The notes under the pieces are model-generated. The model was not told where the DNA came from. It saw nothing but the letters and a program-made list of their open reading frames with translations, and did not search any database. Of a DNA stretch of 10,063 nt, positions 1 to 7,303 are shown piece by piece (positions within the stretch are counted from its first letter, which is position 1; the number at the start of each line of letters is the position of its first letter). Origin of the DNA: Chitinophaga pinensis. Lineage in GTDB: Bacteria > Bacteroidota > Bacteroidia > Chitinophagales > Chitinophagaceae. The stretch spans positions 1 to 10,063 of the forward strand of contig CAMBGO010000068.1 in NCBI GenBank assembly GCA_945866165.1. Direction: 5' to 3'. A program made the translations under genes and the position numbers.

Positions 1-359
1 TTGTCTTTATAAAAAGCGGCACCAATAAGTGACCCATTCGGTAATGGAGAGGCGGCTTTTCTTTTGTACTCGGGTACCCTCACAACACTGTCTTTATCAA
101 GATGATAAATTGTTATAACACCATTGTGCAAAGCAACAGCCAGCTTACCATTAGGGGAAACTGTTAATCCAAATGGATCATGTGTTATTCTTGTGACTTT
201 CCCAACCGGCCTAACAAATCTTCCGCTTGGGAGAACAGATACATCATTTAGGTTGATGCTTGCATATTGATTTTTCCCTGGAACTTGTAAAGATGTTTTG
301 TACTGAGCTTGGAGATTCATACAACCAAATAATACAAATAGAAATGGAAATAATTTCAT
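1..359 (-). CDS. N-terminal part of an exported beta-propeller protein, probably YncE-like / alkaline phosphatase family (3' end outside window)
   Basis: Reading on the minus strand from an ATG at 359, 119 codons stay open to the window edge, so only the N-terminus is visible. Residues 2-18 form a signal peptide: a hydrophobic stretch, then LFGC at 10-13 (a poor lipobox, with F at -2) and QAQ at 17-19, which would suit ordinary Sec cleavage. It may therefore be either a lipoprotein or a periplasmic protein. The mature part has VLPSGRFVRPVG at 42-53, then HDPFGLTVSPNGK at 60-72 and LHNGV at 77-81, which reads like the first blade of a YncE-type beta-propeller. From memory, this arrangement occurs in Bacteroidota proteins annotated as bifunctional YncE family/alkaline phosphatase family, where the propeller precedes a metal-dependent phosphoesterase or phosphatase domain. 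That second domain is not visible here, so the enzymatic part is inference. The gene follows susD on the same strand, 91 bp after its stop and behind a terminator-like hairpin. No Shine-Dalgarno sequence is visible. Confidence 0.65.
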   Translation of the reverse strand, partial: MKLFPFLFVLFGCMNLQAQYKTSLQVPGKNQYASINLNDVSVLPSGRFVRPVGKVTRITHDPFGLTVSPNGKLAVALHNGVITIYHLDKDSVVRVPEYKRKAASPLPNGSLIGAAFYKD

Positions 360-392
360 GGCTTGAAGATAATTATTTGTGATTATAATTTG

Positions 393-419
393 AAAAAGGC
401 CCCTATCGAAATAGGGGCC
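393..419 (-). terminator. Rho-independent terminator downstream of the susD-like gene
   Basis: A perfect 9-bp inverted repeat, GGCCCCTAT (398-406) and ATAGGGGCC (411-419), encloses a CGAA loop. On the minus strand the GC-rich stem is followed directly by five T residues (complement of 393-397). It starts about 30 nt after the susD stop codon. This is the classic intrinsic-terminator layout for minus-strand transcription. There is no T-run on the plus side, so it is one-directional. Only 33 nt separate the T-run from the ATG of the next minus-strand gene, so the hairpin may act as an attenuator that lowers, rather than stops, expression of that gene. Confidence 0.88.
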
Positions 420-450
420 AAATAAAATCAGAATAAGTAAAATTGAATTA

Positions 451-2046
451 TCATTTGATTATCCACATTGCTGCATTGATATCATCTTTTCCGCCGAACT
501 GTGAGGTAAGTGCAGCACTTAGATTTTCACCGTTGGTTGTTCTCTCCGTACCAGGATATTGAAAACGAAGAGGAATTATTCCACTGTTTCCTGTACCGGA
601 ACCACCTTTAGCAAATGCAGGTAAACCTGTTCTTCTGTAATTGAAATAGGCTTCCGAAGCTGAGTTTTGAAAAAAGGCTATATACTTCTGCTTAAGGATC
701 TGCTCTAGACCAGATGCGTTGTTACCAGCATATTTAACAGATGGTTGAGCATAATATTGAGCAAAGCTAAAATTTACAGTATAAGGAATATAATCACCAC
801 CTTCTGTTACTTTACCTCCAGCCTTGAGATAAGAAAATGTGTTTGCTCCTTCTTTAATATTATAAAAATTGATGGATGCATTCATTCCATTTTGATACCA
901 CTTTTCGGCATCGCCGTTAACCCATCCAAGGTTCATTGCTTCAGCAATATTAAAACACATTTCAGCATAGCCAACTATTATGGTGTTTTCAGCTAAATAA
1001 GTGCTGTAATATCTTTTGCGACCAATGAAAGAATACTCACCTGGAACAAATCCAGCACCGTTATTGATACCAGCTTTTGAAGACATATCTGCTAAATCTT
1101 CAGCAGGACTAGCTCCAACATAAGCAGCATGATCAGAAGGAAGAATTCCAGCTTTTAGCTTAGATCCTGCAGGCTCAGCAACAACAAATGCTCTAGGATC
1201 TTTAGTCGATGTTAACAAGCCCAAATAAGTTGAAGAAGTATTATATCTAGTTGCATCAAAACCATAATTATCAGGATTTGATGGATACTTATTAAATGGA
1301 TTTACATAAACGAATTGAAGATTATCTGACATTGAAGTGAATGTAGGATAAGAAGAAGATCCATTTAAGATTTTTTCAAAGGTAGATTTTACACCCAAGT
1401 CAGAATCACCAATTTTCTTGCTCAATGAAATCAACACACGAAGACGAAATGTATTAGTTAATTTCTGCCATTTTCTTAGATCGTTATTATAATAGAAATC
1501 ACCTAATAATGAATTATCACCCTTGCTAATCAAAGAAGCGAAATCTGCATTTGATTCTTCGAGCCATTTGTTGATTTGGATGAAGATTTCTTTTTGTGTG
1601 TTGTATTTTGGCTTAAGAACTTCTGCGCCCTTTAATGCTTCAGTCATTGGCAAATCACCAACTGTCATAGTCATTTGATAAAACAAATAAGCGCGCACAA
1701 ATTTTCCAATTGCACTATATGGATTCACAGCAGCTGCACCTGATTTTAGGGCTTCCTCTTCCATTTTAACAACATTCTTCAAAGCGGAATAAGACAAAGT
1801 TGCCCCGCTCCAGTTGTACTCCTGGTTTCCATAATAGTTATAATTACAACATGAGAATTGATTCCAACGCTGTTGTATACCCCATGCGCCAGGCGACAAG
1901 CTTACCTCAACACCATTCAATACAATTGATGCAGGAACCGACTCTGGATTATTTGGATTTTTTTCCATTTCATCATACGTCTTGCTGCATGAAGCTGCAA
2001 GAAAAGAGACGAACATTAATAACGAAATTATCTTTTTCATTTTCAT
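451..2046 (-). CDS. SusD/RagB-like outer-membrane lipoprotein (SusD-like_2 type)
   Basis: This 531-residue protein is the surface lipoprotein partner of the SusC-like transporter encoded just upstream, and would act as the lid that captures the nutrient and hands it to the barrel. Residues 1-20 are a lipoprotein signal (KMKK, hydrophobic core, then LAASC with the lipidated cysteine at 20). Helical, TPR-like repeats follow at about 86-210. Later landmarks are TKDPR (281-285), FNIAEAMNLGW (365-375), KQKYIAFF (452-459), YRRTGLP (470-476) and IPLRFQYPGTE (491-501), with a tryptophan near the C-terminus (528). These match the SusD-like_2 group rather than the classic glycan-binding SusD. Length is normal. 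The segment 61-79 is rich in W, Y and F and may contribute to ligand contact. The start at 2046 begins MKMK; a second ATG two codons later is equally possible. The region before it is AT-rich with no Shine-Dalgarno sequence, as usual in Bacteroidota. The substrate cannot be read from the sequence. Confidence 0.95.
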   Translation of the reverse strand: MKMKKIISLLMFVSFLAASCSKTYDEMEKNPNNPESVPASIVLNGVEVSLSPGAWGIQQRWNQFSCCNYNYYGNQEYNWSGATLSYSALKNVVKMEEEALKSGAAAVNPYSAIGKFVRAYLFYQMTMTVGDLPMTEALKGAEVLKPKYNTQKEIFIQINKWLEESNADFASLISKGDNSLLGDFYYNNDLRKWQKLTNTFRLRVLISLSKKIGDSDLGVKSTFEKILNGSSSYPTFTSMSDNLQFVYVNPFNKYPSNPDNYGFDATRYNTSSTYLGLLTSTKDPRAFVVAEPAGSKLKAGILPSDHAAYVGASPAEDLADMSSKAGINNGAGFVPGEYSFIGRKRYYSTYLAENTIIVGYAEMCFNIAEAMNLGWVNGDAEKWYQNGMNASINFYNIKEGANTFSYLKAGGKVTEGGDYIPYTVNFSFAQYYAQPSVKYAGNNASGLEQILKQKYIAFFQNSASEAYFNYRRTGLPAFAKGGSGTGNSGIIPLRFQYPGTERTTNGENLSAALTSQFGGKDDINAAMWIIK

Positions 2047-2061
2047 TAATTTTTAATTTAT

Positions 2062-5000
2062 TTAGAATACAAGGTTGATATTCAACCCAAATCTTCTTAC
2101 TGTTGGCGTCTGAAGTGAAGTTGATGTTTGTGTTCCAGCGTACTGATCTAGATCAACATCTTTATTTTGTTTCTCTTGGAAATAAAATAAATTCCTTCCT
2201 ACAAACGATACTGTGGCAGAACGAAACACTGTCTTCTTCATTAAAGACTCAGGGAAAGTATATCCCAAAGTGATTTCACGTAATTTGGAGAATGTCTTAT
2301 CCATCAAATTACCACCATCTTGACCGTAGTAACGGCTGATATAATCCTGAGCAAATGTTTTGATATCATTAGGAGCAAATCCTAACGCTTTTTCGTTAGT
2401 TAATTTTCCAGTTACAGCATCATAAATAGGAGTTCCAGAAACTATTTTAACACCTTCTCCTACATATGCCTTGATACCTTTATAATCTTGGAATCTAGCT
2501 TCGCCAAAGGCACCTTCAGCAGTTTCAATATGACGTCCTCCGCGGAAGGTTTGTTTTCTAATATAATTCTGCATAGTTCCACCAACACGACCATCAAATT
2601 GAACAGTTAGGAAAACAGTCTTGTATTTAAATTTGTTTACAAGTCCCCATGACCAATCAGGAGAACCATATCCAAGACGTTGTGCTTTTGGAAGAACGAT
2701 TGGACGACCACCTGCATCATTGATTATCTGTCCACCTGATGTTCTTGCGAAATTACCAGCTTGGTAAACGTCTAAACGGTCACCTTTTTTCAAATACAAC
2801 GCACCAACTTGAATTGAATCCGCTCCGTTTGGCAATTCAGCATAAGTTTGTCTGTATGTACTCCAGTTAAACAATACATCCCAAGAAAATTTCTTCTTCA
2901 TGATTGGTGTTCCAGAAATAACCAATTCAGCACCCTTCGTAGCAAATTTAGCAGCATTGATAAAAATTCCAGAATAACCAGTTGTTTGTGAAATCGGGTT
3001 TCTGAAAATTTGCGGACCATCAATATATTGGAATATTGTTGGTTCGAAAGCCAACCTATTTTTCAAGAAACGAATCTCTAAACCTGCTTCATAATTTGTA
3101 CGTGAAGCCGGCTTGATTTCATCATATAAATTATCTGTGAAATAAGCAGCTGTTGTATTATTATAATTTAAAGGTGTTGAATAAACGTTGCTAATTAAGT
3201 TATATGTTGGACCATCATATGCTGTAGTGTATGCAGCTCCGTAGCCAACTGGATAAGACGAAGGTCCAACGTAAGAAGTCGTACCACCATCCCTTACATT
3301 GGCATAAGCAGCCTTCAGCTTAAGAAAACTAATTGCAGCAGGAAGGTTGAGATAATCACTCAACACTGTGCTAAACGAAAGTGAAGGATACGTACCAGCC
3401 TTAGAACCTGGAATTGCAGATGATTTATCAGTACGTATTGTAGCACTTATATTAGCATACTTCCATAATGATACGTCAAGTGATCCGTATACAGAACCCA
3501 CCATCATGTTTGAAGAAAAGTTAGATCCTACTACAGGGTTTCTTGAGTTTGCAAAAGTGTATATTCCAGGAACATTCAAATAGTTAGTTGATAAAAAACT
3601 TGAATTATATTTCATTGTACGAATATTCGAGCCGGCAAGAGCTGAAACATTCAAACCATCAAAAAATGATTTATTGTACTTTGCGATTAACTCTGTGTTA
3701 TTTTCAAACAACTTTCTGTCATCTTCGCGATAATCGCCCCTTGCTTCTTCACGTCCGTATGATGTAGCAGAATAAGGGAATTTTTCTGTTCTGAACAAAT
3801 CATATGTTGTCGCAGATGTACGTCCAATGAATTCTAAGTTTTTATTCGCTTTATAGCTTAGGGTTAAATAACCATAGAAATCATTCTTGTAATGTCCGCG
3901 AAGCCATTCTTTAGCAGTAAACCAAGGGTTATTATACCTCTGATACTCAGCATAAATCTGCTGAACACCTTCCTTACCTTGTTGCCAATAATTTTTCATG
4001 TCATCAACATCCCAGTCTGCACCGCCCCAAATGATCATATTATAAATCAATGAATTGGGTCCGTATTGAACATCTGGTACATTGGGAGTAGTTTGCCTTG
4101 TGTAGTTAACATTGGCATCAAAGCGAAGTTTTGAACTGAAGTTATACCCAATGGATGAATTAAAGTTGAATGAATTGAGTGATGTGTTTGGAACAATTCC
4201 TTTTTGACCAGTATGTGTTAAAGAAAAACGTATATCTGATTTTTCATTACTTGACGATACTGCAATATTTGTAGTTGCCAACATTCCAGGTTGAATAAAT
4301 CGCTTAAGGTTATCCTTACCACGAGCTGTCCATGGAGTTGGGGTTCTTTTACCTGTTAGCGGATCAATAGGTGAATCATATTGAGCAACCAATTGCCCTT
4401 CAAATTTTGGACCCCAAACGTCGTAGTCGCCATCATTCAAACCACCACCACGGCCGTCAACAAACGCATATTGACCATGATCACCAGGGCCATATTCGTC
4501 TTGAACCTTTGGTATTGCATTAAAGCCACTTTCAAGCATAACACTTGAATTTAACTCTACAGCAAATCCACGCTTGTCTTTAGTTCCTTTCTTTGTGTTG
4601 ATAATAATAGCCCCATTGATAGCTCTATTACCATAAAGAGCAGAAGCGGTTGGACCTTTCAAAACAGAAAATGATTCGATATCATCAGGACTTATGTTCC
4701 ATGTATCTGAGTTTATCGGAATACCATCAACAACATAAAAATTTATACCCGTACCCCTGAGAATCACTTGAGGACGACCAAGAATTTCAGCTGAAGCCCC
4801 TACATTTAAACCAGCAACCTTTCCAACCAAACTATTTATTGCATTTGGTTCACGTGCTTTAATTAAATCCTGACCTTTAACTTCTTGCACTGAATAACCG
4901 ATTCTTTTTGATTCCTTCTTAATACCAAGTGCTGTAACTACAACTTCATTTAATTGTCCCACTTCAGTTTCAACTGAAATAAGTAAACGGTCAGATTGAC

Positions 5001-5268
5001 CTACCTTGAATTCAAGAGTCTTTATACCAACGCCACTCACCAAAAGCACGTCTCCTTCTTTTGCGTTAATTGTAAAGAAACCATCAGGAGAAGTCATCGC
5101 TCCAACCTTAGTGCCCTTGATTACTATTGAAGCACCAGATACCGTCTGTCCATTTTCAATTGCCATGACTTTACCAGAAATAGAACGCTGCGCCGAAGCC
5201 AAATATGGCAGCGCCATTCCGAGCATCAAAAGCATAGTGAAAACCCACTTGCTTGTTAACATTTTCAT
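2062..5268 (-). CDS. SusC/RagA-family TonB-linked outer-membrane transporter
   Basis: This 1068-residue protein is a TonB-dependent receptor that imports a nutrient across the outer membrane using energy passed from TonB-ExbBD. A Sec signal peptide ends at ASA (24-26), cleaved before Q27. Residues 28-105 form the carboxypeptidase-regulatory-like beta-sandwich typical of SusC (SISGKV at 29-34, SPDGFF at 60-65). The SusC signature and TonB-box region follows (NEVVVTALGIKKES, 107-120). The plug includes LVGKVAGLNV (147-156), LRGTG (170-174), YVVDGIPI (178-185), DDIESFSVLKG (195-205) and ALYGNRAINGAIIINTKKG (210-228). The rest is a 22-strand-type barrel ending in FGLNINLVF, with a terminal aromatic as needed for BAM insertion. 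The plug is compact: only three residues lie between the RGTG and YVVDG motifs. It is 15 bp upstream of the susD-like gene, so the two are co-transcribed. The ATG at 5268 gives the best signal peptide; another ATG two codons in would also work. Substrate unknown. Confidence 0.96.
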   Translation of the reverse strand: MKMLTSKWVFTMLLMLGMALPYLASAQRSISGKVMAIENGQTVSGASIVIKGTKVGAMTSPDGFFTINAKEGDVLLVSGVGIKTLEFKVGQSDRLLISVETEVGQLNEVVVTALGIKKESKRIGYSVQEVKGQDLIKAREPNAINSLVGKVAGLNVGASAEILGRPQVILRGTGINFYVVDGIPINSDTWNISPDDIESFSVLKGPTASALYGNRAINGAIIINTKKGTKDKRGFAVELNSSVMLESGFNAIPKVQDEYGPGDHGQYAFVDGRGGGLNDGDYDVWGPKFEGQLVAQYDSPIDPLTGKRTPTPWTARGKDNLKRFIQPGMLATTNIAVSSSNEKSDIRFSLTHTGQKGIVPNTSLNSFNFNSSIGYNFSSKLRFDANVNYTRQTTPNVPDVQYGPNSLIYNMIIWGGADWDVDDMKNYWQQGKEGVQQIYAEYQRYNNPWFTAKEWLRGHYKNDFYGYLTLSYKANKNLEFIGRTSATTYDLFRTEKFPYSATSYGREEARGDYREDDRKLFENNTELIAKYNKSFFDGLNVSALAGSNIRTMKYNSSFLSTNYLNVPGIYTFANSRNPVVGSNFSSNMMVGSVYGSLDVSLWKYANISATIRTDKSSAIPGSKAGTYPSLSFSTVLSDYLNLPAAISFLKLKAAYANVRDGGTTSYVGPSSYPVGYGAAYTTAYDGPTYNLISNVYSTPLNYNNTTAAYFTDNLYDEIKPASRTNYEAGLEIRFLKNRLAFEPTIFQYIDGPQIFRNPISQTTGYSGIFINAAKFATKGAELVISGTPIMKKKFSWDVLFNWSTYRQTYAELPNGADSIQVGALYLKKGDRLDVYQAGNFARTSGGQIINDAGGRPIVLPKAQRLGYGSPDWSWGLVNKFKYKTVFLTVQFDGRVGGTMQNYIRKQTFRGGRHIETAEGAFGEARFQDYKGIKAYVGEGVKIVSGTPIYDAVTGKLTNEKALGFAPNDIKTFAQDYISRYYGQDGGNLMDKTFSKLREITLGYTFPESLMKKTVFRSATVSFVGRNLFYFQEKQNKDVDLDQYAGTQTSTSLQTPTVRRFGLNINLVF

Positions 5269-5516
5269 AAATATTGTTTTGTTTGAGTTGCGAAACTATA
5301 CTACCAAGATTATGATAAGGTGTCCTAATTATGAAAATAAAAGATATTAATGTTTAATTCAATGTTAACAGAACAAAGGTCATGTTAAACTAATGTTACC
5401 TAGCAACAAATACTTTTTTAAATTGCACATCAATTTCAATCTTTTTTTATTTCTTATTGATTGAAACTTATTTTTCGAATAATATTCATATAATTCACGG
5501 CAAGATCATATTCAGA
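5269..5516. promoter_or_regulatory. Divergent intergenic region between susC and nadC
   Basis: These 248 bp must hold the promoters of both the minus-strand susC-susD pair and the plus-strand nadCAB operon. The region is AT-rich. I see no gene, strong hairpin or riboswitch-like fold in it. Its clearest content is a set of ATGTTA-like motifs (separate entry). Compared with the Bacteroidota sigma consensus (TTTG, about 19 bp, TAnnTTTG), I find only near matches to the -7 box. On the minus strand there is TATCTTTT at 5346-5339, without a well-spaced TTTG. On the plus strand there are TACTTTTT at 5411-5418 and a TATTTTTC about 50 bp before the nadC ATG. None is convincing enough to call as a separate promoter. 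Confidence 0.5.
5350..5398 (-). repeat. Four spaced ATGTTA-type motifs upstream of susC
   Basis: Read on the plus strand, ATGTTTA begins at 5350 and ATGTTA begins at 5362, 5382 and 5393. On the minus strand these are TAACAT-type boxes lying about 82-130 bp before the susC start. The spacings are 12, 20 and 11 bp, close to one, two and one turns of the helix, so all four would face roughly the same side of the DNA. The copy at 5362 sits in a perfect 8-bp palindrome, TGTTAACA (5363-5370). The pattern suggests a binding array for a regulator of susC-susD. In a region this AT-rich, chance recurrence cannot be excluded, and the regulator is unknown. Confidence 0.4.
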
Positions 5517-6383
5517 ATGAACAAAAATGACTTTCCAAATAAAAAAGATTTAATCAAGGAATTAATAAAAAATGCTGTTGCAGAGGACAAAGGCAATGAT
5601 GATATCACCACATCAGCCCTCATAAAGGAATCCTATAGTGTAAAAGCAGAAATACTCGTTAAAGAGAATTGTACATTAGCTGGCGTTGAAGTTGCTGAGA
5701 TTGTATGTGAGGTAGTAGATAAAAATATCCAGACTGAATGGGTTCATCGAGACGGTGAATTTATAAATGCCAATACAGTAATAGCCAATCTAATTGGACC
5801 AGTTACATCAATTTTACTTGCTGAAAGAACTTTGCTCAATTTTATGCAACGCATGAGTGGAATTGCAACAAAGACCCAGGAATTTGTTGAATTAATTTCA
5901 CCTTATAAGACTAAAATATTAGACACAAGAAAAACAACTCCAAATTTCAGAATTTTTGAAAAATGGGCTGTTTTAATTGGAGGTGGTGTAAACCACAGAT
6001 TTGGACTATATGATGAGATACTTGTTAAAGACAATCATATAGAAGCTTGTGGGGATGTATCTGAGGTACTGCGGAGGCTGGAATCAAATTTTATCGATAA
6101 AACAGAACGGCCTTATATAATTGTAGAAGTAAAAAATGAGGAAGAATTTATTAAAGTTGCTGGCTCCAAATTAGTAGATAGGATTTTACTTGATAACATG
6201 AAAGCAAATGAAGTTGAATCTTTACTGTTAAAGCATCCAACAAAAAAACCAATTGAAGTTTCAGGTGGAGTCAATAAAAATAATTTAATTGAATACGCAA
6301 AAATAGGAGTTAATTATATTTCCATAGGAGCCCTCACGCATCATATTGAGGCTATTGATATTTCAATAAACATAATAAAATGA
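5517..6383 (+). CDS. nadC: Nicotinate-nucleotide pyrophosphorylase (carboxylating), quinolinate phosphoribosyltransferase
   Basis: NadC converts quinolinate and phosphoribosyl pyrophosphate to nicotinate mononucleotide, CO2 and pyrophosphate, the third step of de novo NAD synthesis in the cytoplasm. From the ATG at 5517 the protein has 288 residues, the usual family length. Visible motifs are AEDKGNDDITT (22-32), ERTLLNFMQRMSGIAT (103-118), the phosphate-binding LDTRKTTP (135-142), K149, GGGVNHR (155-161), VKDNH (170-174), VEVKN (203-207), LLDNM (225-229) and VSGGVN (248-253). These supply the expected basic pocket (R138, K139, H160, R161, K171) and the acidic residues E204 and D226. An in-frame TTG at 5457 would add 20 residues (IETYFSNNIHI...). 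I prefer the ATG because the added segment looks nothing like the family and the homologous N-terminal helix starts right after it. The gene overlaps nadA by 4 nt (ATGA), which suggests translational coupling. Confidence 0.97.
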   Translation: MNKNDFPNKKDLIKELIKNAVAEDKGNDDITTSALIKESYSVKAEILVKENCTLAGVEVAEIVCEVVDKNIQTEWVHRDGEFINANTVIANLIGPVTSILLAERTLLNFMQRMSGIATKTQEFVELISPYKTKILDTRKTTPNFRIFEKWAVLIGGGVNHRFGLYDEILVKDNHIEACGDVSEVLRRLESNFIDKTERPYIIVEVKNEEEFIKVAGSKLVDRILLDNMKANEVESLLLKHPTKKPIEVSGGVNKNNLIEYAKIGVNYISIGALTHHIEAIDISINIIK

Positions 6384-7303
6384 ATTACAAAGAAGAGATT
6401 GAAAAATTAAAGAAGGAGAAAAAGGCAGTTATTCTTGCACATTATTATGTTTCGGGCGACATTCAGGATATCGCAGATGTTATTGGGGATAGCTTGGCGT
6501 TGGCACAGGCATCAAAAAAATTAGATGCAGAAATTATTTTGTTCTGTGGCGTTCATTTTATGGCCGAAACTGCAAAGATATTGAATCCTAAAGCAAAGGT
6601 TATTATACCAGATTTTAATGCGGGATGTTCACTAGCAGATTCTGCACCAATAGATAAATTCATACAGTTTAAAAAACAACATCCGGAAGCCATTGTAGTA
6701 AGCTACATCAATTGTAGCGCGGAAGTGAAAGCTGAAAGTGATTATATATGTACTTCTTCTAATGCAGTTGAAGTTGTGAATGCGATATCAATGGATAAAG
6801 AAATAATATTTGCCCCAGATAAACACCTTGGGAGATATGTAGAAAAGATGACCAACAGAAAAATGCACATTTGGGATGGTAGCTGTATTGTACATAATAA
6901 TATTTCGCAGGAAAAATTAAATCAATTGATGAATCAACATAAAGATGCATTATTGATCTCTCACCCAGAATGCCCCGAAGAAATAATTGAAAAGTCGGAT
7001 TTTGTTGGCTCTACCAAAGCACTTTTAGATTTTGTAAAAAAATCTACACAACAAAAATTTATAGTTGCAACTGAAGCAGGGATTCTTTATAAAATGAAAA
7101 AAGAGGCCCCAGGAAAAATCATCATTGCTGCCCCTTCTCACGAGAATAATACTTGTGCTTGCTCAGAATGTCCATATATGAAAATGAATACCCTGGAAAA
7201 GGTATACAAGGCCCTCCTGTCGGAATCACCCACCATCCACATAAATCAGCAAGTTGAAGCTGCTGCATTGCGTGCTTTAAATAACATGTTGTCAATAAAT
7301 TAA
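6380..7303 (+). CDS. nadA: Quinolinate synthase (NadA), [4Fe-4S] enzyme
   Basis: NadA condenses iminoaspartate with dihydroxyacetone phosphate to form quinolinate. At 307 residues it belongs to the shorter NadA class, like the Thermotoga and Pyrococcus enzymes, rather than the longer E. coli type. Three pseudo-repeated domains are visible. The cluster ligands are expected at C83 (NAGCSLADS), C169 (WDGSCIVHNN) and C264 in the C-terminal CACSECPYMKMNTLEK (259-274). The last gives a C-x-C-x-x-C arrangement that could also form the disulfide known in other NadA proteins. Substrate-binding and catalytic residues line up with structurally studied homologues: H21 and Y23 (AHYY), Y109 and N111 (SYIN), S126/S127 (CTSSNA), H195 and E197 (SHPECP), and S211/T212 (GST). 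The start overlaps the nadC stop (ATGA), and the TAA shares its last base with the nadB ATG, so the protein is made as part of one tightly packed operon with its iminoaspartate supplier. Confidence 0.98.
   Translation: MNYKEEIEKLKKEKKAVILAHYYVSGDIQDIADVIGDSLALAQASKKLDAEIILFCGVHFMAETAKILNPKAKVIIPDFNAGCSLADSAPIDKFIQFKKQHPEAIVVSYINCSAEVKAESDYICTSSNAVEVVNAISMDKEIIFAPDKHLGRYVEKMTNRKMHIWDGSCIVHNNISQEKLNQLMNQHKDALLISHPECPEEIIEKSDFVGSTKALLDFVKKSTQQKFIVATEAGILYKMKKEAPGKIIIAAPSHENNTCACSECPYMKMNTLEKVYKALLSESPTIHINQQVEAAALRALNNMLSIN

Noticed and set aside
5006..5350. Plus-strand open frame of 114 codons opposite the susC start
   Set aside because: It lies mostly antisense to the well-supported susC signal peptide and N-terminal domain, with low-complexity composition and no recognisable motif.
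5457..5516. Possible TTG start giving NadC 20 extra N-terminal residues
   Set aside because: The extra segment does not resemble NadC N-termini, no ribosome binding site precedes the TTG, and the ATG at 5517 gives a 288-residue protein of normal length.
5401..5516. NAD-responsive riboswitch or long structured leader before nadC
   Set aside because: The leader is AT-rich with no stable nested stems or conserved motif that I can recognise.
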